Assembly: GCF_900114015.1 (NCBI RefSeq)
Contig: NZ_FORN01000002.1
Location: 1 to 64,000, forward strand
Length of the DNA: 64,000 bases
Source of the DNA: Caulobacter sp. UNC279MFTsu5.1
GTDB taxonomy: Bacteria; Pseudomonadota; Alphaproteobacteria; Caulobacterales; Caulobacteraceae
Direction of reading: 5' to 3'
Shown here: in pieces, positions 24,673 through 33,839 of the stretch
How the letters are laid out: each line of letters begins with the position of its first letter
Numbering within the stretch: the stretch's first letter is position 1
Notes under the pieces: model-generated
The model's input: only the letters and a program-made list of their open reading frames with translations
Told to the model about the DNA's origin: nothing
Databases searched by the model: none
Translations under genes and position numbers: made by a program

Positions 24673-26391
24673 ATGACCCGCGACGACGACTTCCAGCCGA
24701 GCCTGGGCCGGATCCGCGACCGCGGGGGCAGTGCTTCCAGCAGGATCCGCAGCTTCGCGTCTGAGGTCACGGCTGCGTGCCGGAAGTCCGGGCTCGGCGC
24801 TATCGATCTTGGCCCGCGACGCGGTGTGAGGAGTTTCGGCCGCGGTCGGGCTGTCACGCGCTCCCAATCCCGACGCCAGGTCGTGGTCAAGGCCAGGATC
24901 ATTCGCCACCGAGGTCAGCGTTTCCGCGCCGCCAGTGTGGGGACCCATCTCTACTATCTGCGCAGAGGCGGAACCGCCCGCGACGGCGGACCCGCCGACG
25001 CCTTCGACCGTGACGGTGTTGCCGATCACGACGGCTTCGCCAAGCGCGCCGAGCCTGACCGGCACCATTTCCGCTTCATCGTCTCACCGGAGGACGCGGC
25101 CCAACTCGATGATCTTCGCGCCACGACGCGCGACCTCATGGCCCAGATGGAGAGCGATCTTGGAACGCGGCTCGATTGGGTCGCCGTCGATCACTGGAAC
25201 ACCGACAATCCGCACGTCCACGTGCTGGTCCGAGGTGTCGATGATACGGGCCGGGACCTCGTCATCGATCGCGACTACCTGTCGAACGGCCTGCGCGAGC
25301 GCGCCAAGGCGTTGGTCACGCAGGAACTGGGGCCAAGGTCGGCGCTTGAGATCGCGGCGGCCGCGGACAGGGAGGTTGGCGCCGAGCGCTGGACAGGTCT
25401 CGATCGCCGCCTCGTGTCCGCCGCCAAGGGGACGGGCGAGATCGATCTTCGGCCAAGTCGCGGCGACCAACTGGACGACCGGGGGCGTCTGATAGGGCGC
25501 TTGCAGGTGCTGCAACGCTACGGCTTGGCGGAGGAGGGCGCGCCAGGGCGGTGGCGTATTGTTGAGGACCTCGAGCCGCGCCTTCGAGAATTGGCGCTGC
25601 GAGGCGACATCATCAAGTCGCTCCATCGATCCATGGGCGCCCAAGAGCGGGATCCCGCCACCCTCGTCATCGAGGGGGCTAGGCTCGAAGCGCCGGTCAT
25701 CGGCAGGGTCGCTGAACGCGGCCTCCACAACGAGCTGGACGGTCAAGCCTATGTCGTCATCGACGGCGTCGATGGTCGTCTGCATCACTTCCGGTTTCGG
25801 GATCTGGCGGCGGCCGGCGATACGCCCGTCGGCGGGATCGTCGAGGTTCGCGATGCGCCGGCTGTGCAGGGCGAGCAGCCAGCGCTGCAGCTGATCCATC
25901 GATCGGACCTCTCGATCGATCGGCAAGTCGCGGCCGATGGGGCAACCTGGCTGGATCGGCAACTGGTCGTCCGCGAGCCGGCGACGCTCGCCTCGCATGG
26001 CTTCGGCGCGGAAGTCCGCGAAGCCCTCGATCGCAGGCGTGATCACCTCTCGGCTTCTGGCCTGGGCGAGGTCGACGAGGGGCGGTTCAAGCCGAGCGCC
26101 AATCTGATCGGGAAACTGCGGCGGGCCGAACTGGAGCGGGTAGAGGCCCAGCTCGCCAAGGCGGGGGCAGGGGGCGTCCATGGGGTGGAGGGGGAGGCCA
26201 TCAAAGGCGTCTACGCCCGGCGCCTCGATCTCGCGTCGGGCCGGTTCGCCATGATCGAGGACGGCCTGGGATTCCAGCTGACGCCGTGGACGAAGGCGCT
26301 GGACGCCAAGCTGGGGCAGGAGGTGACCGGCACGATCACGACATCAGGGGTGGAGTGGACGCTGGGGAAAAAGCGCGGGCTTGGACTGTGA
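24673..26391 (+). CDS. relaxase/mobilisation nuclease, VirD2-like with DUF3363
   Basis: A 572-residue relaxase that would nick oriT and pilot the strand. The N-terminal domain (about 75-230) has THLYYLRRGG, HHFRFIVSPEDA and the metal-binding histidine cluster DHWNTDNPHVHVLVRG near residue 175-185, followed by SNGLRERAKALVTQELGPRS. The long C-terminal part is the DUF3363 domain (LDRRL near 240, then IGRVAERGLHNELDGQAYVVIDGVDG). It is typical of Trb-type alphaproteobacterial ICEs. The coupling protein follows 12 bases later. Confidence 0.9.
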   Translation: MTRDDDFQPSLGRIRDRGGSASSRIRSFASEVTAACRKSGLGAIDLGPRRGVRSFGRGRAVTRSQSRRQVVVKARIIRHRGQRFRAASVGTHLYYLRRGGTARDGGPADAFDRDGVADHDGFAKRAEPDRHHFRFIVSPEDAAQLDDLRATTRDLMAQMESDLGTRLDWVAVDHWNTDNPHVHVLVRGVDDTGRDLVIDRDYLSNGLRERAKALVTQELGPRSALEIAAAADREVGAERWTGLDRRLVSAAKGTGEIDLRPSRGDQLDDRGRLIGRLQVLQRYGLAEEGAPGRWRIVEDLEPRLRELALRGDIIKSLHRSMGAQERDPATLVIEGARLEAPVIGRVAERGLHNELDGQAYVVIDGVDGRLHHFRFRDLAAAGDTPVGGIVEVRDAPAVQGEQPALQLIHRSDLSIDRQVAADGATWLDRQLVVREPATLASHGFGAEVREALDRRRDHLSASGLGEVDEGRFKPSANLIGKLRRAELERVEAQLAKAGAGGVHGVEGEAIKGVYARRLDLASGRFAMIEDGLGFQLTPWTKALDAKLGQEVTGTITTSGVEWTLGKKRGLGL

Positions 26392-26403
26392 TGGTGCAAG
26401 CAC

Positions 26404-28374
26404 ATGAGTGGCACGAAGATCCTCTGGGGTCAGATCCTTCTGGTGGGGGCTCTGGCCCTCGGAGGCGTCTGGCTCGCCACCGAATGGACCGCCTGGCAAC
26501 TCGGCTACCAGCCTCAGCTCGGGCCACCCTGGTTTAGGCTCGGCGACCTGCCGATCTACCCGCCGCCGGCCTTCTTCGTCTGGTGGTTCATCTACGAAGC
26601 CTACGCGCCGGCGGTGTTCGTTCGCGGCGCGTTTCTGGCGGCGGGCGGGGCGCTGGCCGGCGTCGCCGCGGCGATTGCCCTTTCAATCGCGCGCGCTCGC
26701 GAAGCCAAGTCGGTGACGACCTACGGCTCGGCGCGATGGGCCACGCGCCGCGAAGTCTTGGCTGCCGGTCTCCTGGGTGGCGGCGGCGTCATGCTCGGAC
26801 GCCTGGGTGAAGACTACCTCCGTCATGCTGGGCCCGAGCATGTCCTGTGCTTCGCACCGACCCGCAGCGGCAAGGGCGTGGGCCTGGTTGTGCCGACCCT
26901 GCTGGTCTGGCCGGGCTCGGCCGTCGTCCACGACATCAAGGGCGAAAATTGGCAGCTGACTGCCGGTGCGCGCGCCCAGTTCGGTCATGTCCTGAGGTTT
27001 GATCCGACCGACGCGACGAGCGACGCCTACAACCCCTTACTGGAGGTTCGGCCCGGCCCGACCGAAGTGCGCGACGTGCAGAACGTGGCCGACATTCTGG
27101 TCGACCCGGAAGGCGCGCTCGAGCGTCGAAATCACTGGGAGAAGACCTCCCACAGCCTGCTCGTCGGCGTGATCCTGCACGTGCTCTACGCTGAGGCCGA
27201 CAAGACCCTGGCCGGCGTCGCCAGCTTCCTGGCCGACCCGTCGCGGACGATCGAGGCGACGCTACGGGTGATGATGTCCACCCGGCACCTGGGCGACCGC
27301 GTCCATCCTGTCGTCGCCAGCGCGGCGCGGGAGCTTTTGAATAAGAGCGACAACGAACGCAGCGGGGTGCTGTCCACGGCGATGAGCTTCCTGGGTCTCT
27401 ATCGAGATCCGGTGGTGGCGGCGGTGACGTCCCGGTGCGACTGGCGCATCTCCGACCTGGTGGAGGCGGACAAGCCGGTCAGCCTCTATCTGATCGTCCC
27501 GCCGTCCGACATCAGTCGGACCAAGCCTCTGATCCGCCTCGTGCTGAACCAGATCGGCCGGCGGCTCACTGAAGGCCTGGAGGCCGCCAAGGGGCGGCGA
27601 CCGCTCCTCCTGATGCTCGATGAGTTTCCTGCCCTGGGCCGGCTCGACTTCTTCGAGCAATCGCTCGCCTTCATGGCCGGCTACGGCATCCGCTCATTCC
27701 TGATCGCCCAATCCCTGAACCAGATCGAGAAGGCTTACGGGCCTAACAACTCGATCCTCGACAACTGCCATGTCCGCGTCGCGTTCGCGACCAACGACGA
27801 GCGCACGGCGCGCCGGATAAGCGACAGCCTCGGCACCGCGACCGAGATGCGGGCAATGAAGAACTATGCCGGGCATAGGCTTTCGCCCTGGCTTGGCCAT
27901 CTGATGGTTTCGCGTCAGGAAACGGCGCGTGCGCTGCTCACACCGGGCGAGGTAATGCAGCTCCCGGCGCACGAAGCAATCGTGCAGATCGCCGGCATCT
28001 CGCCGATCCGTGCGCGCAAGATCCGCTACTACGCCGACCCACGTCTGGCGCAGCGTGTTCGGCCTATTGCTCCGGATCATCCGCGGTTTCGATCATCGGC
28101 GGCCTCGCCGTGGATAGGGTCTCTGACCACGCCGGGCCAGCCTGGAGCAGCTCGAACCACGGTTGCTGACGAAGGCGGTCTCAAGCAGGAGCCGGAACTT
28201 CCGGGCCTGGAACCGATCGAAACGACGGAGCCCCAGGACACCGTCGACTTGAACTGGGATGCCGATGGCGATGACCTGGCCCAGGGCGCCGAACTGCAGC
28301 GCCGGTTCGTCGGCGCCGCGCGACAGGTCGCCATGGATCCCGACGACGGCATCCCGCTCGGCGGTGGCGCATGA
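26404..28374 (+). CDS. traG: type IV coupling protein VirD4/TraG
   Basis: A 656-residue inner-membrane ATPase that brings the relaxase-DNA complex to the secretion channel. Two N-terminal membrane segments (about 8-25 and 70-98) precede the FTsK-like core. Walker A is PTRSGKG at about 152-158 and Walker B is LLLMLDEFPALGRL near 400. QSLNQIEKAYG and NCHVRVAFATNDERTARRIS follow, as in VirD4. The acidic C-terminal tail is variable. It overlaps the CopG gene by four bases. Confidence 0.93.
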   Translation: MSGTKILWGQILLVGALALGGVWLATEWTAWQLGYQPQLGPPWFRLGDLPIYPPPAFFVWWFIYEAYAPAVFVRGAFLAAGGALAGVAAAIALSIARAREAKSVTTYGSARWATRREVLAAGLLGGGGVMLGRLGEDYLRHAGPEHVLCFAPTRSGKGVGLVVPTLLVWPGSAVVHDIKGENWQLTAGARAQFGHVLRFDPTDATSDAYNPLLEVRPGPTEVRDVQNVADILVDPEGALERRNHWEKTSHSLLVGVILHVLYAEADKTLAGVASFLADPSRTIEATLRVMMSTRHLGDRVHPVVASAARELLNKSDNERSGVLSTAMSFLGLYRDPVVAAVTSRCDWRISDLVEADKPVSLYLIVPPSDISRTKPLIRLVLNQIGRRLTEGLEAAKGRRPLLLMLDEFPALGRLDFFEQSLAFMAGYGIRSFLIAQSLNQIEKAYGPNNSILDNCHVRVAFATNDERTARRISDSLGTATEMRAMKNYAGHRLSPWLGHLMVSRQETARALLTPGEVMQLPAHEAIVQIAGISPIRARKIRYYADPRLAQRVRPIAPDHPRFRSSAASPWIGSLTTPGQPGAARTTVADEGGLKQEPELPGLEPIETTEPQDTVDLNWDADGDDLAQGAELQRRFVGAARQVAMDPDDGIPLGGGA

Positions 28375-28784
28375 AGATCGCGACCAAGGTTTTCTTGCCA
28401 AGCGACACGATCCGCAAGCTGGACGCGCTGAGCCAGCGATCGGGGCGGGGGAAGTCGGAGATCGCGCGGGCGGCGATTGAGTCCTACCTCTCGCCGGATT
28501 CCGCGGAGGCCGCCGAGGCCACCCTGACGCGTCGGCTCGACCGCCTGTCGCGCCAGTTGGACCGGCTGGAGCGGGACCTCACGATCTCGACCGAGGCCAC
28601 CGCGATGTTCATTCGAACCTGGTTGAAAGTGACGCCAGCGATGTCGGCCGCGGAAGACCGGGCCGCCACGACGAAAGGGCAGGAGCGCTATGCCGCTTTT
28701 GTCGAACGGCTAGCCCGACGGATTTCCGAAGGCCGGCTATTGAGAGGGGAAGTGCTAGTTGAGGTCGCGAGTGATGAAACATGA
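28371..28784 (+). CDS. CopG-type ribbon-helix-helix protein
   Basis: A 137-residue protein with an N-terminal ribbon-helix-helix (TKVFLPSDTIRKLDALSQRSGRGKSEIARAAIESYLS). A coiled-coil arginine/leucine repeat follows (LTRRLDRLSRQLDRLERDL), then a helical tail ending VERLARRISEGRLLRGEVL. In related ICEs this gene lies between traG and trbB and may regulate the trb operon or help the relaxosome. Here trbB is 30 kb away, with a defence island in between. Confidence 0.87.
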   Translation: MKIATKVFLPSDTIRKLDALSQRSGRGKSEIARAAIESYLSPDSAEAAEATLTRRLDRLSRQLDRLERDLTISTEATAMFIRTWLKVTPAMSAAEDRAATTKGQERYAAFVERLARRISEGRLLRGEVLVEVASDET

Positions 28785-29066
28785 CTCATCGCTGAAGTTG
28801 GGAAGGTCCGCTTCCAGCTCATCGTCCGTGAAGGCATCCCTGCTTATCGCAACGCACAGAAGGCGACGGTCTGGCTTCGGAATGTGCCGGCGATGGCCAG
28901 TGCAGATGATCAGTCGGTCATAGGCCTTGGACGCGAGCGCTACGGGCACTTCACCGCGCTACTCGGCCGCACATTGTCGTCCAGAACGCTTCTCAACAGC
29001 GAGCCCTCGACGGAAATTGCGAGAGACGAGGTTGACCGCGAAGAGTAGTAAGTTCTCCTAAGGTCG
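28785..29066. other. junction region with ambiguous small open frames
   Basis: Between CopG and the first island gene both strands have an open frame. On the minus strand a GTG-started 64-residue frame (28755-28949) reads PVALASKAYDRLIICTGHR. On the plus strand a start-less frame from about 28790 to 29048 reads VGKVRFQLIVREGIP. Either could be a gene remnant left where the island joined the conjugation module. Neither has a good ribosome binding site. Confidence 0.35.
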
Positions 29067-29354
29067 ATGCGAGGAAGCTTCTTGGACCATCGATTGCCTG
29101 ATGGAGACTATCCCTTCGCCGACACCCGTCTGCCCTTGAGCGAGATGGCGATGATGGAGGCACCGATGGCGCTTGAGGAGGTCCTGCGGGCGGCTGCCGC
29201 CAATGACGGCATTGAGATTATTCGAGACCAGCCCGTCGAGCTCCGCTGCGTGTCGCGCGATTTCCCAGAGGCGACCTTCATCGTTTTCTGGCCGAGCGGC
29301 GCCCAGCGCCTCAACATTCTGGCGCCGAAATCTGCGGTCACGGGCAGGGCCTAG
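29067..29354 (+). CDS. small hypothetical protein
   Basis: A 95-residue protein with no recognised family. The second half is well-formed (ALEEVLRAAAANDGIEIIRD, then CVSRDFPEATFIVFWPSGAQRLNIL), suggesting a small alpha/beta protein. The start is uncertain: ATGs at 29067, 29145, 29154 and 29166 are in frame, and the later ones are also plausible. It is followed after 50 bases by a zinc-site protein on the same strand. Confidence 0.45.
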   Translation: MRGSFLDHRLPDGDYPFADTRLPLSEMAMMEAPMALEEVLRAAAANDGIEIIRDQPVELRCVSRDFPEATFIVFWPSGAQRLNILAPKSAVTGRA

Positions 29355-29405
29355 ATGCGGGCCCTACGTCACCAGCCAGCGCGACAAAGTCGCGATCACT
29401 GATCC

Positions 29406-30134
29406 ATGGGCTGCCTGATCTGCACCACGTCGCCCACGGTGAAGTCGCACATCCTTCCGCGCGCGCTATTTCACGCCATGAAGCGTGAAGGCCAACAGCT
29501 TGTTGCGGGCCGCAAGGACGGACCCGGATATCGCGTCCTTCAATCCGGGGAGTGGGATGACCGGCTACTATGCGCAGAGCACGAAGCCGCCCTCGGTGGC
29601 TTCGACAGGTACGGAGTTGAATTCTGCCGTGAGGCCAAGCGTCAGATGGATAGTGGCAAGAGGGCGCTCGAGATCCCGAACCCCAAGCCCCGAGCACTGG
29701 TCGGCTTCGCATGCGCCTGCATTTGGCGATACGCCGCCTCGCGGAGTGGTGGTCGGCCTGAGCGGGCCCTGGGCCCCTATGCCCAACGGCTGAAAGAGGT
29801 GCTGTTCGAGGCGAGTGACTTTTCGCCTCTATTGCTCGTATCGCGCCACGCTTACGAGATCGATGCTGGCGAAACGATGAACCTTGCGATGCTGCCTCAC
29901 ATCTATAACGAAGAGGAGCTGCGCTTCTGGCGGTTCATCGTTTGCGGGCTGATTTTCGACCTCAAGCTGGATAATCGACCCCCACCGCCGGCCATGGCGA
30001 CCCTTGCGGTCAATGATCTGGCCGAGATCCATCTGTTTGAGGATTTTCCGCAAAAGATCATGCGGCAACCCGCATTGGCGCGCAGCCTCCAGCGTATGTA
30101 TAGGCCTCCTGCAAGGACCCGCCGAGGCCGCTGA
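29406..30134 (+). CDS. zinc-site protein, HNH-nuclease-like N-terminus
   Basis: A 242-residue protein starting MGCLICTTSPTVKSHILPRALFHAM. The CLIC pair, the SHILPRALF segment and the later LLCAEHE together resemble the zinc knuckle and histidine region of HNH-type proteins. The remainder is helical with no known family. I see no complete HNH catalytic motif, so nuclease activity is only a possibility. It is convergent with vsr, one base apart, and is at the left end of the defence island. Confidence 0.6.
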   Translation: MGCLICTTSPTVKSHILPRALFHAMKREGQQLVAGRKDGPGYRVLQSGEWDDRLLCAEHEAALGGFDRYGVEFCREAKRQMDSGKRALEIPNPKPRALVGFACACIWRYAASRSGGRPERALGPYAQRLKEVLFEASDFSPLLLVSRHAYEIDAGETMNLAMLPHIYNEEELRFWRFIVCGLIFDLKLDNRPPPPAMATLAVNDLAEIHLFEDFPQKIMRQPALARSLQRMYRPPARTRRGR

Positions 30135-30135
30135 T

Positions 30136-30543
30136 CTACTCCTTGCTGAAAATCGCGTCCAGCCGCGCAGCCAAGCGATCTGGCTTCCTGGTGTCGCATT
30201 CCCAGATGACCTGCACGCGCCAGCCCATGGCCTCGAGCGCGCCAACAGCACGGGCGTCACGTTCGACGTTTCCGGCAAGTTTCGGTTCCCAGTAGTCTTG
30301 CCGCGTCTTGGGCGTAGAGGCGAGCTTGCAGCCTTGGTGCTGATGCCAGAAGCATCCGTGGACGAAGATAGCTAGCCTGTGCCGGGGAAGCACGATGTCA
30401 GGCCTGCCGGGCAAGTCGCGCCGTTGCAGCCGAAACCTGAATCCGCGTGCGTGGATAGCGCGGCGGACGAGGATCTCCGGCTTCGTATCGGCCGAGCGGA
30501 TGCGCGACATCTGGAGGCTTCGCTTGGGATCAATCTCAACCAT
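30136..30543 (-). CDS. vsr: very short patch repair endonuclease Vsr (first copy)
   Basis: A 135-residue Vsr nuclease: MSRIRSADTKPEILVRRAIHARGFRFRLQ, LPGRPDIVLPRHRLAIFVHGCFWHQH and VERDARAVGALEAMGWRVQVIWEC. The metal-site aspartate (PDIV) and the zinc-binding HGCFWH/C residues are visible. It nicks at T:G mismatches made by deamination of 5-methylcytosine, so it serves the C5 methyltransferases of this island. It is divergent from the GHKL ATPase gene, 62 bases away. Confidence 0.93.
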   Translation of the reverse strand: MVEIDPKRSLQMSRIRSADTKPEILVRRAIHARGFRFRLQRRDLPGRPDIVLPRHRLAIFVHGCFWHQHQGCKLASTPKTRQDYWEPKLAGNVERDARAVGALEAMGWRVQVIWECDTRKPDRLAARLDAIFSKE

Positions 30544-30605
30544 AGGATTGAAACGCGTCCATGAGCAGCTAAGGTGCGCGCCAGCGCACGGAAATTTCGA
30601 GAGTC

Positions 30606-32612
30606 ATGCCGTCAGAGACCAGCGAACCATCCCCGGCGCCTGCGCGGGCCGACCTCGGCAAGGACGAAGCGGCCTTCGTCAGCGCGATCCGGGAGAATCG
30701 GACTTCTGGTACGGCCGCGACGGCGACCCTGACGACGGACGATCGGGTCCTAGCCCGTATCACCGACGGGATCTACCGCCAGCCTTCATCGGCTCTTCGG
30801 GAGCTGATTTCCAACGCCTATGACGCTGACGCGACCCAGGTGGTCATCGATACCGACGCGCCGCGGTTCAGGCAGATCCGCATTCGCGACAACGGCCACG
30901 GGATGGACGAGGACGCCCTTGGCCGGATGATCTATCACATCGGGGGCAGCTCGAAGCGGACGACCGTCGGCGCCAAGGTTGGAACCACCGATGCGAAGGA
31001 CCCGACCCGCTCGCCAAATGGGCGAAAGCTGATCGGCAAGATTGGCATCGGCCTGTTTTCCGTCAGCCAGCTGACGTCGCACTTCCAGATCATCACCAAG
31101 GTCGCTGGCTCCGATCATCGGCTCTTCGCCGACGTTGTCCTGCGAACCTACAGCGAATCCGATGAGCCTTCGGATGGGACCTTTGAATCCGGCACCGTGA
31201 AGGTGGTCTCGGTCCCCGCCGAGGATCTGGCCTCCCACGGGACGGAAATCATTCTGCTGAACGTCCGGCCCAAGGCCAAGGACATCCTTCGCTCGAAGGA
31301 CCGGTGGGAGAATATCTTCGAGCAGGAGGGCCTGCCGTCGGCAGAGCGCGATCCCGGCGCCGTTGCGCCGCCGTGGCATATTGGATTTGCGGAAACGAGC
31401 TCCCTGGACGGCGAGGAAGCCGTCTCGTTCCGGGTCCCGCCGAGCTTGCCCTGGGATTTCGATGATCCCCCGCAAGTCAGGTTCGAGAAGCTCTATCAGG
31501 GCGTGGCAGACCAGGTCGGCAGCACGACGGAGCGGCCCGATCTAGCCAAGACCCTGGACACCTATCTGGGCACGATATGGGCGCTGAGCCTGTCAGCCCC
31601 CATTGGCTACATGGGCAAGCATCCGTTCGACCTGGGCGCAGATGACAACCTTCTGGTCTTCAAGCTCTCGAACATCGGCCGGGGGCGTGCAGACCCAGTC
31701 CCGCTTCAGCCTGGACAAACGGTCCGCCAGGCGCTGGGACTGAAAGCTGGCGCGGAAGATCCTGCAGGCGGCTTCACGGTCTACATTGATCAGGTCGAGC
31801 TTCGCCGTCCCATCAGCTATCAGTATTGGGCAGCCAAAAAGCAGGGCGTCTCTCAGCCCATGCTGTTCGTTGGGTCTTACAAGCCGGACCTATCGAAGGT
31901 TAGCAAGAATATACGAGGCGGAAATCTTGCGTTCGAGGGTTACCTATTCTGGAATTCTAGGATTGTTCCTAAGGAAAATAACGGAATATTGATTAGAATT
32001 AACGGATCCAGCGGCGCGCTTTTTGATGATACATTTATGAAGTATCAGGTGTCAGAGCAGACTAGACTGCGGCAGATCACTTCTGAGATTTTTGTCAGCG
32101 AAGGCCTCGATGCGGCTCTCAATATCGATAGAGAGTCGTTCAATTTCGCTCATTCTCATTATCAGATCGTGTCGAACTGGGTGCATCGCGCACTTCGGCA
32201 GCTGGCCAACACGCACAAGGGCCTAGGCGATGACATACGCGCCGGCCAGAAGCACATCGACCGGATAGCGGCGACGGATAAGCTTGGCCGGTTTGCCGCA
32301 TCGACCTGGGCAAGAGCGCGCAGCGATCAGGACGAGGCTCCCCCAGAAGTCGAGATCGTTGCCAGTCCGATCGAGGCGGCCGCACTGCGCCGCTCCGGGG
32401 TGTTGGCGCTCGATATGTCCCAGCTACCGCGCCTTCCTGCGCTCCCAGCGCGAAAGGCCAAGGACGAGGCCGAACGCCGCGCCCAGATAACGAAGGCCAT
32501 CGCTACGGTTCTCGACGGCTTTGGCCTGCTTCAGGACATGCCCTATGCGCGGCAGCACGAGCTCATCGGGGCCTTGCTCGCGGTCTTTTTTGAGGACGCC
32601 CAGGACGAATGA
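30606..32612 (+). CDS. GHKL (HSP90-like) ATPase, putative defence protein
   Basis: A 668-residue protein with a GHKL ATPase domain in the first 230 residues: N box ALRELISNAYDADATQ near residue 62-77, G1 box RDNGHGMDEDALGRM near 94-108, and the G2 lid GKIGIGLFSVSQL near 142-154. The remaining 430 residues are not recognised. MutL/MORC-like and HSP90-like ATPases are known companions of helicases and methyltransferases in restriction-related systems. Its ATG follows a weak purine tract, and its stop overlaps the next ATG by four bases. A segment near 31880-32180 is much lower in GC than the rest. Confidence 0.85.
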   Translation: MPSETSEPSPAPARADLGKDEAAFVSAIRENRTSGTAATATLTTDDRVLARITDGIYRQPSSALRELISNAYDADATQVVIDTDAPRFRQIRIRDNGHGMDEDALGRMIYHIGGSSKRTTVGAKVGTTDAKDPTRSPNGRKLIGKIGIGLFSVSQLTSHFQIITKVAGSDHRLFADVVLRTYSESDEPSDGTFESGTVKVVSVPAEDLASHGTEIILLNVRPKAKDILRSKDRWENIFEQEGLPSAERDPGAVAPPWHIGFAETSSLDGEEAVSFRVPPSLPWDFDDPPQVRFEKLYQGVADQVGSTTERPDLAKTLDTYLGTIWALSLSAPIGYMGKHPFDLGADDNLLVFKLSNIGRGRADPVPLQPGQTVRQALGLKAGAEDPAGGFTVYIDQVELRRPISYQYWAAKKQGVSQPMLFVGSYKPDLSKVSKNIRGGNLAFEGYLFWNSRIVPKENNGILIRINGSSGALFDDTFMKYQVSEQTRLRQITSEIFVSEGLDAALNIDRESFNFAHSHYQIVSNWVHRALRQLANTHKGLGDDIRAGQKHIDRIAATDKLGRFAASTWARARSDQDEAPPEVEIVASPIEAAALRRSGVLALDMSQLPRLPALPARKAKDEAERRAQITKAIATVLDGFGLLQDMPYARQHELIGALLAVFFEDAQDE

Positions 32613-33817
32613 GCGAGGAGCATGGGGACGAAGCCGCGCCGGAAGACATCGATCTCGGCGCGGCGCCGGAACACGGCGAGTTCGACAAGGTCAAGACGCA
32701 GTTCGAGCGCTGGCATCATCCGCGCAAGCAGTTCGTGCGGATCAAGCAATGGTGCGCGGCCACCAAGTCGCTGATCAAGGAACTGAACTTGGCGCCTGGA
32801 ACGCCATTCAGCTACCTGACCCTGCCAGGCAACGAGCTGCTTGATGTTCGGGCGCTGAGCGGTGTCTGCAACGGGGCGTCCATCCCGCTGAAGTATCTCG
32901 GCTTCAACAGCGTTGGGAAGGGCACGCCTGGGCAGGCTGAGCTCAACATCTCCCAGAGCGAAGTGCGGGAACTAGGGGGCATCGACCCGTTCTCGATCGT
33001 GCTGGAGGAACGGCTTGAGGCAGTCGCGAACGACCTGAGCCCTGCGTACCGGCGCACTCTCGAGTATGGTCCCTTCCACGCGATCAACATCGATTTATGC
33101 GACTCGATCACTCATCGGGATGCTGATGACCGGCGCGGCAGCACGCTAGGCGTGCTCGGCAAGCTGCTGGAGCTTCAGCTCCAGACGACATCGCCGTGGC
33201 TGCTGTTCATAACGACGATGGCCCAGCCAAACCTGGTCTCGGACCGAACTCGTGACGGCTTCATGGGCGCGATCAATGCCAATACGGCGGCCAGTGAGGA
33301 GTTCAAGGCGGAGCTGGCCAAGCTCATTTCGGGATCCGTTGATGAACTCGACGCGCGGCTCGACGCTGCATGGCAGAGGCAGGATCCGGATTTCCTTCGC
33401 CTGTTTTGCACCGGCCTTGGGAAATGGCTCCTGTCCCTGCTCGGCAAGGCGGCCCCGCCGAGGAATTTCACGCTGCTCAGCAGCTACTATTACCGTGTCG
33501 GTCCCGATGGACCCGACATGCTCTCGCTCGCATTCCGGTGCGACACGCCGCCCCAAGTGCTGAACGACCAGTTTGGCATCATCGCCGCCGGCCCGGCAGC
33601 GGCGCAGGATCCCTTCTCAGAGGTGCAGCTGGCCATTCGGATGGCGCAGGGACTGGGGGCCAGCGCGGATCTGGATCAGATGCTGAAGGACGATGGAACC
33701 CTAGCGGAAAAGTTGATCGTCGGGGCCAGCAAGCTGCTCTCGTCGGCGCGGTTCAGCGCGCAGGCCTACGAGGCCTGGGCCCGCGAGGAGCTGGAGCGGT
33801 TCAAGGCGACGGGATAG
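32609..33817 (+). CDS. unknown 402-aa protein coupled to the GHKL ATPase
   Basis: I do not recognise this family with confidence. It starts acidic (MSEEHGDEAAPEDIDLG) and contains FSYLTLPGNELLDVRALSGVC, IPLKYLGFNS, EYGPFHAINIDLCDSI and SPWLLFITTMAQ. The alternating strand/helix pattern and the INIDLCD strand end could be a Rossmann-like or methyltransferase-like core, but no SAM motif is clear. Translation is coupled to the ATPase by atga overlap, so the two products probably act together. It ends convergent with the methyltransferase gene. Confidence 0.7.
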   Translation: MSEEHGDEAAPEDIDLGAAPEHGEFDKVKTQFERWHHPRKQFVRIKQWCAATKSLIKELNLAPGTPFSYLTLPGNELLDVRALSGVCNGASIPLKYLGFNSVGKGTPGQAELNISQSEVRELGGIDPFSIVLEERLEAVANDLSPAYRRTLEYGPFHAINIDLCDSITHRDADDRRGSTLGVLGKLLELQLQTTSPWLLFITTMAQPNLVSDRTRDGFMGAINANTAASEEFKAELAKLISGSVDELDARLDAAWQRQDPDFLRLFCTGLGKWLLSLLGKAAPPRNFTLLSSYYYRVGPDGPDMLSLAFRCDTPPQVLNDQFGIIAAGPAAAQDPFSEVQLAIRMAQGLGASADLDQMLKDDGTLAEKLIVGASKLLSSARFSAQAYEAWAREELERFKATG

Positions 33818-33839
33818 CCGCGCATCGAATTGCGACGAA

